Shown piece after piece: positions 26,123 to 34,850 of a stretch of 41,591 nucleotides of DNA. Source of the DNA: Flavobacterium sp. BFFFF2 (GTDB taxonomy: Bacteria; Bacteroidota; Bacteroidia; Flavobacteriales; Flavobacteriaceae); NCBI GenBank assembly GCA_002256385.1, contig NKJD01000029.1, positions 1-41,591 of the forward strand, in the 5' to 3' direction. The position numbers and the translations under genes were made by a program. How positions within the stretch are numbered: the stretch's first letter is position 1; every line of letters begins with the position of its first letter. Under the pieces are notes generated by a model. The model searched no databases. It was given only the letters and a program-made list of their open reading frames with translations, and was not told the origin of the DNA.

Positions 26123-26330
26123 TAAAATCAAACCACTTAGCTACTGATGATATTCCAAATCATGAAAGTATAGGTTGATTAACTGTGAAATGATTTTGGT
26201 TTTATTGATATGTTATTTAAGTTAAAAATCACCAAGTAAACATCGTGAAACTGGCCTTTTTTTCAAATAATTGGTTGCAAATGTAAGCCAGGATTTATTT
26301 ATTTTTACCCATCAAATAATACCAACCCAC

Positions 26331-26978
26331 ATGAACCCCCAAGTCGATCAATACCTCATCAATGGTTGCATGCGCTGTCCATTGGGTGCTACGCCACAAT
26401 GCAAGGTGCATCCGTGGAAGGAGGTACTCATTGCGTTGCGGCAAATTGTGTTGGCAAGTGGTTTAACTGAAGAAGTAAAATGGGGCGTGCCCTGCTACAC
26501 TTTTGAAGGTAAAAATGTGGTACTAATCAGTGCTTTTAAGGAATACGTTTGCCTAAGTTTTCTTAATGGTTCGTTATTAAATGATGATAAAAAAGTGTTG
26601 GTCAAACAGGGGGCGCATTCGCAAGTAGCCCGAATCATTAAATTCACCTCTTTTGAAGCCGTTTCCCAATTGGCTTCTATCATTGAAAAATACCTTGTTG
26701 AAGCCATTTCCATTGAAAAGTCGGGACAAAAAATAGCGGTCACTGACACTGAACTACTCATTCCTGAAGAACTTACTCATGAATTTAATATGGACTTGGC
26801 ATTTAAGATGGCATTTGAAGCCCTCACCCCTGGGCGCCAACGTGGGTATTTAATTCATTTTACGCAAGCCAAAAACAGCCAAACGATCAGCAACAGAATT
26901 GCCAAAAACAAACCCGATATCATGAAGGGTATTGGGATGGGTGATGCCTACAAGGGAAGAAAAAATCACAATTTGTAG
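26331..26978 (+). CDS. YdeI / DUF1801 family protein, 215 aa
   Basis: The N-terminal half matches DUF1801: VLASGLTEEVKWGVPCYTFE followed by GKNVVLISAFKEYVCLSFLN. The C-terminal half has the OmdA/YdeI-like ending with AFEALTPGRQRGYLIHFTQA, then KNSQTISNRIAKNKPDIM. This two-part architecture is typical of Bacteroidota YdeI homologues; a stress-related role has been proposed for the E. coli-type protein but is not clear here. I chose the ATG at 26331 as start: upstream codons run into a T-rich promoter-like region. Soluble, monocistronic. Confidence 0.8.
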   Translation: MNPQVDQYLINGCMRCPLGATPQCKVHPWKEVLIALRQIVLASGLTEEVKWGVPCYTFEGKNVVLISAFKEYVCLSFLNGSLLNDDKKVLVKQGAHSQVARIIKFTSFEAVSQLASIIEKYLVEAISIEKSGQKIAVTDTELLIPEELTHEFNMDLAFKMAFEALTPGRQRGYLIHFTQAKNSQTISNRIAKNKPDIMKGIGMGDAYKGRKNHNL

Positions 26979-27170
26979 TTTAGGTATTCCATATTTTTTT
27001 TAGGCAGCCTTACTCTTGCATGTTGGTGCGCTGCTAATGGTGCTTTTTTGATTCCTTCGATTTTTTTTAATTTGTCCGATAAAGCAGGCAAGATGTGCCT
27101 TTAAAGCGGAAGCAAATTGATCGTGCGTCGCTTCGCCATTCCCCTTTTTTTACTCATATTTGTAACCAAT

Positions 27171-27203
27171 TAATCAAAAAGTAGACTCATTACTTTTTGA
27201 TTA
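27171..27203. promoter_or_regulatory. Perfect 13-bp inverted repeat upstream of the M1 gene
   Basis: TAATCAAAAAGTA (27171-27183) and TACTTTTTGATTA (27191-27203) are exact reverse complements around GACTCAT. It ends 23 bases before the start codon at 27227 and is not followed by a T-tract, which argues against a terminator. It could be an operator or a 5' leader hairpin. A TAnnTTTG-type box (TAATTTTG, 27213-27220) lies just after it, and CATATTTG (27155-27162) just before it. Confidence 0.5.
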
Positions 27204-27226
27204 GTCATCAACTAATTTTGTAACCT

Positions 27227-29479
27227 ATGAATTTGAAACAAATTTGGCTTCCAATGATTTTGGCAGTCGGTAGTTTGTGTGCACAAGAGCAACCTGCCAA
27301 ATCGAATTATGATTACCACGAAACTTTTGGCCCGATGTTTTACACCAAAAATGGGACTGAAACGCGTTCGGCAAGTGGTCAACCTGGTGCCAAGTATTGG
27401 CAAAACAGAGCCGATTACCAACTTACCGCTTCATTAGACGAAGCCAAAAGTGAAATTTCAGGTTCAGCAATGATCACATACACCAACAACAGCCCCGATA
27501 AATTGGGTTTTTTGTGGATGCAATTGGACCAAAATTTATTTAAAGAAGACTCCAGAGGAAATGCCATTATTCCGTTAAATGGAAGCCGCAATGGCGCCCA
27601 CGGCGAAAAATTTGATGGCGGTTTTAATATTAAATCGGTGAAATGGGTCATCACAAACGGGGGTAAAACCAGCGAGCGTGACCTTACTTTTAACATCACC
27701 GATACCCGCATGCAGGTCATGTTGCCAGCAGGTTTGGCGGGAAGTGGGGCAGCGCTTAAACTAAAAATCGACTACAGTTATATTTGTCCCAAATACGGAT
27801 CAGACCGAACCGGAATTCAAGATACCTCAAACGGTAAAATTTTCACTATTGCCCAATGGTATCCGCGCATGTGTGTATACGATGACATCAAAGGTTGGAA
27901 TACTTTGCCCTATGTTGGCCCAGGTGAATTTTACTTAGAATACGGCGATTTTGATGTATCAATCACCGCGCCAACCAATCATATTGTAGTTGGATCAGGT
28001 GAGTTGTTGAATCCAGCTGAGGTGTACACAGCCGATCAATTGAAACGTTGGAATGATGCCAAAAACAGCGACAAAACGGTCATGATTCGTTACCCAGAAG
28101 AAGTAACCAATCCGGCTTCGCGTCCAACGGGCAAAACCACGTTGACATGGAAATTCCGCATCAAAAATTCACGCGATTTTGCTTGGGCTTCTTCACCAGC
28201 CTTTGTGATTGATGCGGCGCGTATTAATTTGCCAAGTGGCAAAAAATCAATGGCCATTTCGGCTTACCCAGTGGAAAGCAAAGGGAATGAAGCTTGGGGT
28301 CGTGCTACGGAGTATACCAAAGCTTCTGTCGAGAACTATTCAAAACGTTGGTTTGAATTTCCTTACCCAGCAGCTACCAATGTGGCTGGAAACGAAGGGG
28401 GGATGGAATATCCAGGTATCGTATTTTGCGAATACACCTCAAAAGGGGCTGAATTGTGGGGCGTAACCGACCACGAATTTGGACATGGTTGGTTCCCAAT
28501 GATTGTGGGTAGCAACGAGCGCGTATTTGCTTGGATGGATGAAGGTTTTAATACCTTTATTAATGGCATTAGCGGTCAAGATTTTAACAAAGGCGAATAC
28601 AGCCAACCGAACCCGAATATGCACATGATGGCTGATGCTTTGACTGGCGCAAGCATTGAACCTGTCATGTCAGCTCCTGCCAACATGAAAGAGGCAAACA
28701 TGGGTATTTTGGCCTACTTTAAACCAGGTGCTGCTTTAAATATTTTACGCGATCAAATTCTTGGAAAAGACCGTTTTGACTTGGCTTTCCGTACCTATGT
28801 GGAGCGTTGGGCATTTAAACACCCTTCACCAGATGATTTCTTTCACAGCATGGAAAATGTAGCTGGCGAAGACTTAAGTTGGTTCTGGAGAGGCTGGATT
28901 TTAAACAATTGGAAATTGGATCAGGCAATTACCAAAATTAAATATCCTAGAAATGACCCTGCCAAAGGTGCGATCCTTTTCTTGGAAAACCGCCAAAAAA
29001 TGGCAATGCCTGTCATTTTAGAAGTGACTTATAAATCAGGCACTAAAGAAAAATTGACTTTGCCGGTTGAAATCTGGGAACGCAATACCGATTGGACCTA
29101 TAAATTGAATTCGAAAGAAGCCATTGAAAGCATTGTGATTGATCCTGATCATGTGTTTCCAGACAGCGTACCTGCCAATAACGAGTGGAAAGCGGGTACA
29201 AGTATGTTGGTTGAAGAAGAAAAATTAACGCCTTATATGGGCAAATACAGCAGCAAACAAATCCCCGTTAAAGTAGAAGTTACTGAAGATGATGGCATGT
29301 TGGTGGCTAAAGCCCAAGGCCAACAAGATTTGAAGTTTGAATCAAAAGGAAATGGCCTATTTGAATTTGTACAAAGTTCCGAAATCAAAATGCAGTTTAC
29401 CGAAGACAAAAAAGGATTTAGCCTATCAATTCAAGCCCAAAAGTTTGATTTCACTAGAGATACTGAAACTGCTAAATAA
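27227..29479 (+). CDS. M1 family zinc aminopeptidase, exported, 750 aa
   Basis: The signal peptide ends at SLCAQ. The M1 catalytic site is complete: H416-E-F-G-H420, then 18 residues, then E439 (in WMDEGF). The exopeptidase motif, normally GAMEN, appears as [10 protein letters not shown] just upstream (~392-401), as in Bacteroidota secreted M1 enzymes. The C-terminal third is beta-rich ([16 protein letters not shown]) and ends without a T9SS sorting domain. It probably acts in the periplasm on peptides. Length is usual for this group (about 620-850 aa). An inverted repeat lies upstream; it converges with prc at a shared terminator. Confidence 0.88.
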   Translation: MNLKQIWLPMILAVGSLCAQEQPAKSNYDYHETFGPMFYTKNGTETRSASGQPGAKYWQNRADYQLTASLDEAKSEISGSAMITYTNNSPDKLGFLWMQLDQNLFKEDSRGNAIIPLNGSRNGAHGEKFDGGFNIKSVKWVITNGGKTSERDLTFNITDTRMQVMLPAGLAGSGAALKLKIDYSYICPKYGSDRTGIQDTSNGKIFTIAQWYPRMCVYDDIKGWNTLPYVGPGEFYLEYGDFDVSITAPTNHIVVGSGELLNPAEVYTADQLKRWNDAKNSDKTVMIRYPEEVTNPASRPTGKTTLTWKFRIKNSRDFAWASSPAFVIDAARINLPSGKKSMAISAYPVESKGNEAWGRATEYTKASVENYSKRWFEFPYPAATNVAGNEGGMEYPGIVFCEYTSKGAELWGVTDHEFGHGWFPMIVGSNERVFAWMDEGFNTFINGISGQDFNKGEYSQPNPNMHMMADALTGASIEPVMSAPANMKEANMGILAYFKPGAALNILRDQILGKDRFDLAFRTYVERWAFKHPSPDDFFHSMENVAGEDLSWFWRGWILNNWKLDQAITKIKYPRNDPAKGAILFLENRQKMAMPVILEVTYKSGTKEKLTLPVEIWERNTDWTYKLNSKEAIESIVIDPDHVFPDSVPANNEWKAGTSMLVEEEKLTPYMGKYSSKQIPVKVEVTEDDGMLVAKAQGQQDLKFESKGNGLFEFVQSSEIKMQFTEDKKGFSLSIQAQKFDFTRDTETAK

Positions 29480-29502
29480 ATAAATTGAATCGTATTTTTT
29501 TT

Positions 29503-29535
29503 AAAGCCTCCTAGTTTTTAGGGGGCTTTATTTTT
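29503..29535. terminator. Bidirectional terminator between the M1 gene and prc
   Basis: AAAGCCTCCTA (29503-29513) pairs with TAGGGGGCTTT (29519-29529) with one wobble pair; T-tracts lie on both sides (TATTTTTTTT before, TATTTTTTC after). The convergent gene ends at 29528, so the stem overlaps its stop codon. It can stop transcription from both directions. Confidence 0.75.
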
Positions 29536-31558
29536 TCATAGACTGCATAATTAAAAAAGCTTGCCAAATGCTGTAATCCGTCTGGATGTTGTGAATGTGA
29601 TGTTCGCGGGTGCTTTTCAAAAACTCATCAATATTAGACGTATTTTGGTCGTTTTTAGTGAGGTCAATTTGATAAGGCCACTTTTTGTCGTTCATCTCCT
29701 TTGCGCGTTTCCACAACGCATTGTATTGATGCACTCTTTTAAACACTTCGGGCATATTCAATGCAAATTGTGTTGTTTTTTGGTCATAAATGGCGGCCAA
29801 TTCGGTGTTGAGTTGGTTAATGTCTTTGGTTTGGTTTTCCAACTCAACGCGCTGTTGTTGCTGCATGAGCCAACTGCTTTTTTGGTCCCATTTGAGCGGC
29901 GTATAAGTCAAGTGTGCTTCAATCGGGTGATTTTGTAAAGCGGTCTCATAATCCTTTTCGCGCGGCATTTTAAAATCAAATAAACTGGGCACTTTTAGGT
30001 CGGGAATTACGCCTTCATATTGGTTGCTTTGGCCTGTGATGCGGTAAAATTGTTGCAACGTAATTTTCAAAAAATGACCTTCTGCATTTTCGAGTGGCAA
30101 CACCTGTTGCATGGTTGCTTTGCCGAACGATGGCGAACCAATAATTACTGCGCGGTTGTAGTCTTGCAATGCATTGCAAAAAAACTCACTCGCCGAAGCC
30201 GAATTACCATTGATTAATACGCCAACTGGCCCAGAATAGGCCATGCCCCGTTGGGGGTCTTTGAGCGTTTCACGTTTGCCATTGCGTTGGTGCATGATGG
30301 CCACGGGTCCGCCAGGCAGAAATAGACCTGTAAGCTTTACAGCTTCTTCTAATGAACCGCCTCCATTGCTTTGCAAATCGATGATCAGCCCCGAAATGCC
30401 TTCTTCGTCGAGCCCAATGAGTGCTTTGGCTACATCTTCAGCGACACTGCTTTTGCCATCTTCAAATTGTCCATAAAAACTCGGAATATTTAAGTAGCCA
30501 ATCTTGGTTCCTTGTTGGGTTAACACCAAACTATACACGGTGTTTTCATAATCTTTGAGGAGCATTTTCTGAAGGGTTTCATCAAATACGCTCCCATCTT
30601 TTTTACGAAAACTAAATTGTGCTTCTTGGATGGATGAATTGGTGAAAACTTCTTCAATTTTTGCCAAATCATGGCAGCCCAAAGTAAAAGTTTGGTTGTG
30701 GTGTTTGATGGCGACAATTTGATCTGTCGGCGCAATTTTATGGGTTTTGTACGCTGCACTGCCCGGAACTACATCAGCGACCATCAGTTCACCTTGTTCA
30801 TTGAGTTGTACTACCAACCCAAATGATTGATTTTCGGCACTCAACATGGCGTAAAAACTTGATTTGCCTTCGGTTGAAAAGTAGGCAGAATGTGGGTCAA
30901 AATAGCCGCAGAATAGGTCTAAAAAGCGTTGGTCAAATTCTGTATCTGACAGCGCTAGATCAGCCAAAAAACAGTCATAGCTATCCAAAGTTTTCTTCCG
31001 CATTTTAGGCATCAAATCGGGGAGCAGCGCCTTAATGGAATCCCATTTAGGACTCAGTTCGGCGGTGTGACGCAGGGTGTTAAACTGAATCCGGTTTTTG
31101 AGCCGCTCTTTAATAGTCAACACATCAGCAGGGTAGGGATCATGGCCATTTGAAAAGGCAATGCTGCCTTTTGTTTCAAAAGGGATGGTTTCACTTTTTA
31201 GTTGTTTCACCACTTCGGTAAAACGACTGATCGCCTTGCGGTAAGCCGCGCGGTAATTGTCTAAAAATGTGCAGTTGTTTTGCTTAATGTCATCATCTAT
31301 TTTGATGGCTTGACGCGACAATTCCGCCACTTCCGATTGTAAAAACAAACGGTGCTCCGTGTCTAATTCATCTAAAAAATGGCGGTGTAAATAAGTAGAA
31401 AGGCTGTCGTCGATCGGTTTGGGGCTGTAGTGCTGGTCGGCAACGAGCCGTTGTATACTGTTAATTAATTGGCAAGTGGACACCGCCTTAGCCGTTTGCG
31501 CCACAGACAACCATGGACATAGGCATCCAATGGCCAAAAACCAACCCGATATTTTCAT
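29528..31558 (-). CDS. prc: S41 tail-specific protease (Prc-like), 676 aa
   Basis: An exported S41 serine protease that trims C-termini of periplasmic proteins. From the start MKISGWFLAIGCLCPWLSVA there is a signal peptide, an N-terminal TSP domain (residues ~30-230), a PDZ domain around LVVQLNEQGELMVADVVPGS (~250) and the catalytic domain with GLIIDLQSNGGGSLEEAVKL, then INGNSASASEFF (catalytic Ser region, ~450) and SPSFGKATMQQ (Lys of the Ser-Lys dyad, ~478). A Prc-specific C-terminal region follows. Length 676 aa is close to E. coli Prc (682). The start is placed 17 bases downstream of gcvT; a longer reading would run into gcvT. Confidence 0.85.
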   Translation of the reverse strand: MKISGWFLAIGCLCPWLSVAQTAKAVSTCQLINSIQRLVADQHYSPKPIDDSLSTYLHRHFLDELDTEHRLFLQSEVAELSRQAIKIDDDIKQNNCTFLDNYRAAYRKAISRFTEVVKQLKSETIPFETKGSIAFSNGHDPYPADVLTIKERLKNRIQFNTLRHTAELSPKWDSIKALLPDLMPKMRKKTLDSYDCFLADLALSDTEFDQRFLDLFCGYFDPHSAYFSTEGKSSFYAMLSAENQSFGLVVQLNEQGELMVADVVPGSAAYKTHKIAPTDQIVAIKHHNQTFTLGCHDLAKIEEVFTNSSIQEAQFSFRKKDGSVFDETLQKMLLKDYENTVYSLVLTQQGTKIGYLNIPSFYGQFEDGKSSVAEDVAKALIGLDEEGISGLIIDLQSNGGGSLEEAVKLTGLFLPGGPVAIMHQRNGKRETLKDPQRGMAYSGPVGVLINGNSASASEFFCNALQDYNRAVIIGSPSFGKATMQQVLPLENAEGHFLKITLQQFYRITGQSNQYEGVIPDLKVPSLFDFKMPREKDYETALQNHPIEAHLTYTPLKWDQKSSWLMQQQQRVELENQTKDINQLNTELAAIYDQKTTQFALNMPEVFKRVHQYNALWKRAKEMNDKKWPYQIDLTKNDQNTSNIDEFLKSTREHHIHNIQTDYSIWQAFLIMQSMKK

Positions 31559-31574
31559 CTTGTTTTTGTTACTG

Positions 31575-32657
31575 TTATTTTTTGTAAAATGGCAAGGCAA
31601 CCACTTCTGCGGCCACCCGGTTGTTTCTAATTTGAACCCAAATTTTGCTGCCAACGGGGCTATAATCGAGCGCCACATAGCCAAGGCCAATACCTTTGCC
31701 TAAACTGGGTGCCATAGTGCCCGAAGTGACGATGCCAATATGTTGGCCATTTTCATCAACTATGACGTAATCATGGCGTGGAATGCCTTTTTCAGTGAGT
31801 TCAAAACCGACCAATTTGCGCGTAATACCAGCCGCTTTTTGGGCAACAAGCACTTCGGAACCAACAAAAGATTTTGACAATTTGGTAATCCACCCCAAAC
31901 CGGCTTCTAATGGGCTTGTTTCGTTGTTGATGTCGTTGCCATACAAGCAATACCCCATTTCGAGTCGGAGGGTGTCACGGGCCGCCAATCCGATGGGTTT
32001 AATGCCACAAGCCGCACCCGCTTCAAACACGCGTTCCCAGATTTGAGTAGCTGATTCATTTTTAAAATAAATTTCAAATCCACCCGAACCCGTATAGCCT
32101 GTCGCTGAAATAATCACGTCGTTTACCCCCGCAAAAGTGCCCACCGCAAAATGGTAATAGGCAATGTCAGCCAAGGCAACATCGGTTAATGATTGCATGG
32201 CTTCGGCAGCTTTGGGCCCTTGAATGGCCAACAAAGAGTAGTCGTCTGAAGCATTGGTTACTTCGGCATCAAAGGAGTTGTGGCTGGTAATCCAGTTAAA
32301 ATCTTTGTCAATATTGGAAGCGTTCACCACCAGCATATAGCTGTTTTCGGCCAATTGGTATACAATCAAATCGTCCACGATGCCGCCATTGTCATTGGTT
32401 AAAGCCGCATATTGTGCTTTGTTCGGCACCAATTTGGACGCATCATTGGTAATGACACTTTGAATTAAATCGAGTGCTTTCGGGCCTTTGATGAAAAATT
32501 CCCCCATGTGCGACACATCAAAAACGCCCACCCCTTGGCGAACCGTTTCGTGTTCTACATTAATTCCTTCGTATTGTACAGGCATATTGTATCCTGCAAA
32601 TGGCACCATTTTTGCGCCCAGTTGTTCATGGACATTGGTTAAAGCGGTATTTTTCAT
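31575..32657 (-). CDS. gcvT: Aminomethyltransferase (glycine cleavage T protein), 360 aa
   Basis: The T protein transfers the methylene group from the aminomethylated H protein to tetrahydrofolate, releasing ammonia, in the glycine cleavage system. Hallmarks: [17 protein letters not shown] (folate/catalytic Asp), [31 protein letters not shown] with the following EAGLGW, and the C-terminal [16 protein letters not shown]. Length matches the family (~360). It is the first gene of an operon with prc (17-base gap, same strand). gcvH and gcvP are not in this window. Confidence 0.95.
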   Translation of the reverse strand: MKNTALTNVHEQLGAKMVPFAGYNMPVQYEGINVEHETVRQGVGVFDVSHMGEFFIKGPKALDLIQSVITNDASKLVPNKAQYAALTNDNGGIVDDLIVYQLAENSYMLVVNASNIDKDFNWITSHNSFDAEVTNASDDYSLLAIQGPKAAEAMQSLTDVALADIAYYHFAVGTFAGVNDVIISATGYTGSGGFEIYFKNESATQIWERVFEAGAACGIKPIGLAARDTLRLEMGYCLYGNDINNETSPLEAGLGWITKLSKSFVGSEVLVAQKAAGITRKLVGFELTEKGIPRHDYVIVDENGQHIGIVTSGTMAPSLGKGIGLGYVALDYSPVGSKIWVQIRNNRVAAEVVALPFYKK

Positions 32658-32852
32658 TGAGTTTGTTATTGACGTTTGTTTGCGTGAGCTAATATACAGT
32701 TTTTATGATCTAAAGCCCAACGCCTGCGCACATTTCCCAATTTTTTGACTTGATTTTTGCCGTTTGAATTTCCCGCCATCATTTTTTCAAGAAACTAACT
32801 GTTTATATCTTAATGATTTATCATTTCTTTCTTTTTTTTATTCATTTCCCTC

Positions 32853-32882
32853 TTGCATTAATCATTTTTTGTGTTACATTTG
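32853..32882 (+). promoter_or_regulatory. Consensus Bacteroidota promoter of tRNA-Ser
   Basis: TTG (32853-32855), exactly 19 bases, then TACATTTG (32875-32882): a full TTG-N19-TAnnTTTG match, the best in the window. It lies 33 bases upstream of the tRNA. Confidence 0.75.
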
Positions 32883-32915
32883 CATCCGCATTCAGGAAAC
32901 CGAATGTGATTTATT

Positions 32916-33000
32916 GGAGAAATGGCAGAGTGGTCGATTGCGGCAGTCTTGAAAACTGTTGACTGTAACAGGTCCGGGGGTTCGAATCCCTCTTTCTCCG
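32916..33000 (+). tRNA. tRNA-Ser(UGA)
   Basis: Acceptor arms GGAGAAA / TTTCTCC with discriminator G; the anticodon stem-loop holds CTTGAAA with anticodon TGA at 32950-32952; a long variable arm (class II, as in Ser/Leu/Tyr tRNAs) and GGTTCGAATCC for the T-loop. CCA is not encoded (CAA follows). A consensus promoter precedes and a strong terminator follows. Confidence 0.95.
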
Positions 33001-33005
33001 CAACT

Positions 33006-33038
33006 AAAACCGATAAGCGAGGCTTATCGGTTTTTTTT
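33006..33038 (+). terminator. Terminator of tRNA-Ser
   Basis: A perfect 13-bp stem (AAAACCGATAAGC / GCTTATCGGTTTT) with loop GAG runs into eight T residues. It begins 5 bases after the tRNA. Confidence 0.9.
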
Positions 33039-33304
33039 ATGCCCAAAAAAAACCAAAAGCTTGCTTTTGAAAGTTTTTTTTGGGCATAAAAAAAAGCAAG
33101 CAGCCAAAGGCTGCTTAAGGTTTTTACTTGCAGGATTCCCCTTCTGGGATCACGCGCATGCAATGCGCGTAATCCCAAACCCCAAAAGCTTGCTTTTAGG
33201 GGGTTTTTGGGCATAAAAAAAAGGTAAGCAGCCAAAGGCTGCTTAAGTTTTTGCTTGCAGGATTCCCGTTCAGGGATTACGCGCATGCAGTGCGCGTAAT
33301 CCCT
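33039..33304. repeat. Tandem ~127-bp repeat built of hairpins
   Basis: There are two copies (approximately 33054-33178 and 33184-33304). Each has an AAAAGCTTGCTTTT palindrome, a GGGCATAAAAAAAA stretch, a perfect AAGCAGCC-AAA-GGCTGCTT hairpin (first copy 33098-33116) and a GGGAT-ACGCGCA / TGCGCGTAATCCC hairpin (33146-33176; 33273-33303). The first copy is also inside a long hairpin ATGCCCAAAAAAAAC / GTTTTTTTTGGGCAT (33039-33087). There is no gene between 33001 and 33443. Confidence 0.75.
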
Positions 33305-33305
33305 T

Positions 33306-33435
33306 TGAGTCGAAAGTCGAAAGTCGACCCGAGACCCATCGGAACGATGGGGCGAACGGAGCGAAGCTAAAGTCGAAAGTCGAAAGTTGCATGTGAAATG
33401 TGAAATGTGAAAAGTCTTTCCTCTTGCTTCTTTTC
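33306..33435. repeat. Left copy of the GTCGAAA / polypyrimidine repeat
   Basis: It contains GTCGAAAGTCGAAAGTCGAC, then CCGAG, a CCCATCG-GAA-CGATGGG hairpin, more GTCGAAA units, GTGAAATGTGAAATGTGAAA and AGTCTTTCCTCTTGCTTCTT. The same words in the same order recur at 34330-34610, on the other side of the PemK-like pair. Confidence 0.65.
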
Positions 33436-33443
33436 TCTTTTAT

Positions 33444-33788
33444 TTAAAAAACAGCATTGTTTATTCGAACAAGTAATCGATTTAAGGCATTTTCTTTTAA
33501 AGCGTTTTTAGGTCTATTTCCGACGATATGTTTATCCATCAAGTAAGAAATTAAATGGCTGCGTGCTTGACTAAATACTTTATTATTGCTGTAATGCAGC
33601 ATATCCTTTGTAATTTCAAACGAAAACATATCTATTTCAATGTTTGAGGTCATCATGACACAGACATACACTTCTTCTTTCTCATATACCGCGTCATTAG
33701 ATATAATAATGGCGGGGTGCGTTTTCGTTTCTTTTAAATACGGCAAATCGAAAAAAACGTCAATGATGTCTCCTCGCTGAAAAGGCAT
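33444..33788 (-). CDS. PemK/MazF-type toxin, 114 aa
   Basis: It starts MPFQRGDIIDVFFDLPYLKE and continues THPAIIISND, the standard N-terminal signature of the PemK/MazF (CcdB-like) endoribonuclease fold. Later NKVFSQARSHLISYLMDKHI matches the conserved S-x-A-R segment involved in RNA cleavage by this family. The family cuts single-stranded RNA at short motifs. Its start overlaps the stop of the upstream gene by one base, the usual antitoxin-toxin order. The terminal residues look complete; I see no truncation. Confidence 0.85.
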   Translation of the reverse strand: MPFQRGDIIDVFFDLPYLKETKTHPAIIISNDAVYEKEEVYVCVMMTSNIEIDMFSFEITKDMLHYSNNKVFSQARSHLISYLMDKHIVGNRPKNALKENALNRLLVRINNAVF

Positions 33789-34240
33789 TAATTGGAAAGT
33801 AATTCGTTGAAATTGGCTTTGTTCATTCTTGATATGCCTTCTTTTAGGTCTTTATCAATAGGCACTATGGGCGCTGATTTATAAACTTGGACATGAAGTT
33901 TACTTTCAAAAATATAGAGACATTTGAGCGTATATTGTATATTCTTTTTCACTTCGGCACTATCTAAATAATTGGATTTTGCCAAATAAGCTGCTGCATT
34001 TTCTACAGAAACAATGATGCCTTTGGTTTCTTCTAAAATTGTTCGAGATTTTTCAATAGATACTTCATCAACGTGATTGATTGCCCCTTCTAATGCAACA
34101 TAAAAAGTGGTCAAATGTTTGTTGTATCTGGTCACTAGTCTACCTTTTAAAAAGTAAAGAAACTTTAAAACCCAAGGTACCCTTTTAGTATCATTTACTA
34201 CAGGTTGCGCCAGTTCTTGTATGTTGATAGCTAAGTACAT
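33788..34240 (-). CDS. Probable antitoxin partner of the PemK-like toxin, 150 aa
   Basis: The protein starts MYLAINIQELAQPVVNDTKR; an in-frame start further upstream would add 73 residues of repeat DNA. It is helical and lysine-rich, with LTTFYVALEGAINHVDEVSI in the middle and KDLKEGISRMNKANFNELLS near the end; it resembles no known antitoxin family (no AbrB, RHH or Phd start). At 150 aa it is larger than most MazE proteins (about 80). The C-terminal tail could wrap the toxin. Function is inferred from the 1-base overlap with the toxin and shared strand. Confidence 0.6.
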   Translation of the reverse strand: MYLAINIQELAQPVVNDTKRVPWVLKFLYFLKGRLVTRYNKHLTTFYVALEGAINHVDEVSIEKSRTILEETKGIIVSVENAAAYLAKSNYLDSAEVKKNIQYTLKCLYIFESKLHVQVYKSAPIVPIDKDLKEGISRMNKANFNELLSN

Positions 34241-34267
34241 GTTGCTTGATTTTGAACAATTACGATC

Positions 34268-34275
34268 CAAAAGTA
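34268..34275 (-). promoter_or_regulatory. Promoter -7 box for the toxin pair
   Basis: On the minus strand TACTTTTG fits TAnnTTTG, 27 bases upstream of the start codon at 34240. No clear TTG is seen at -33, which lies in a T-rich run. Confidence 0.45.
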
Positions 34276-34329
34276 AATTATTTTTTTTCGCCGAGGGATA
34301 ACTAAAATTATAAAATAACTTAAGTCTGA

Positions 34330-34610
34330 TAGTCGAAAGTTGAAAGTCGAAAGTCGAAAGTCGACCCGAGGGCCGAAGGCACGAACATTTGATATTAAGA
34401 GGAGGAAGCCCAGTGGGCTTCAGGTACGCGAGCTTTAGCTCGCTCATTAAAAAAGTCATTTGTTTAAAGTCAAAAGTTTTTGTTTAAAGTTTCAAGATTG
34501 TGAAAAGTCTTTCTCGTGCTTCTTTCCTCTTGCTTCTTTCCTCTTGCTTCTTTCCTCTTGCTTTTTCTCTTTTCTCTTTTCTCTTTTCTCTTTTCTCTTT
34601 TCTCGGTCTT
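34330..34610. repeat. Right copy of the GTCGAAA / polypyrimidine repeat
   Basis: GTCGAAAGTCGAAAGTCGAC units and CCCGAGGGCCGAAGGC are followed by hairpins GAAGCCC-AGT-GGGCTTC (34405-34421) and GCGAGC-TTTA-GCTCGC (34428-34443). Then comes a long polypyrimidine microsatellite (TGCTTCTTTCCTCT units and TCTTTTC units, 34515-34605). Together with 33306-33435 it brackets the toxin pair. The gap 34241-34850 contains no gene. Confidence 0.65.
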
Positions 34611-34735
34611 CCCAACTCTTATTCGCCGTATAATTGCGGTGATAAAATGAAATAATAGCCGCAATGTTTATTGTTTGCGGTAAACATGGTTAAAGTTGAA
34701 GGTTTTAGGTATCATTGTTACCAAAGACGGCTAGT

Positions 34736-34795
34736 TCACCGCACCCCCAAACCCCAGCTCTCAGGAAGATGGGGCTTCACTGCTAAGTAAAAATT
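34736..34795. repeat. Short dispersed repeat, copy 1
   Basis: TTCACC-CACCCCCAAACCCC..., then G-CTTCA-TGCTAAGTAA is shared with 37510-37560. Both copies lie just beyond the 3' end of a minus-strand gene encoding a T9SS-sorted protein (34851 and 37656). Confidence 0.55.
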
Positions 34796-34850
34796 GTAAA
34801 TGATCTCTTTTTATTTTTCATAATAATTCAAAATTCAAAATTTCGTTTTC

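Noticed and set aside
32858..33286. Minus-strand 142-codon frame across tRNA-Ser
   Set aside because: It is the antisense of the tRNA plus the hairpin repeats; the EKEGFEPPDLLQST stretch is a known spurious translation opposite tRNA-Ser.
34470..34664. Minus-strand 64-codon lysine/arginine-rich frame
   Set aside because: It translates a polypyrimidine microsatellite (KREKREKR) and has no gene-like feature.
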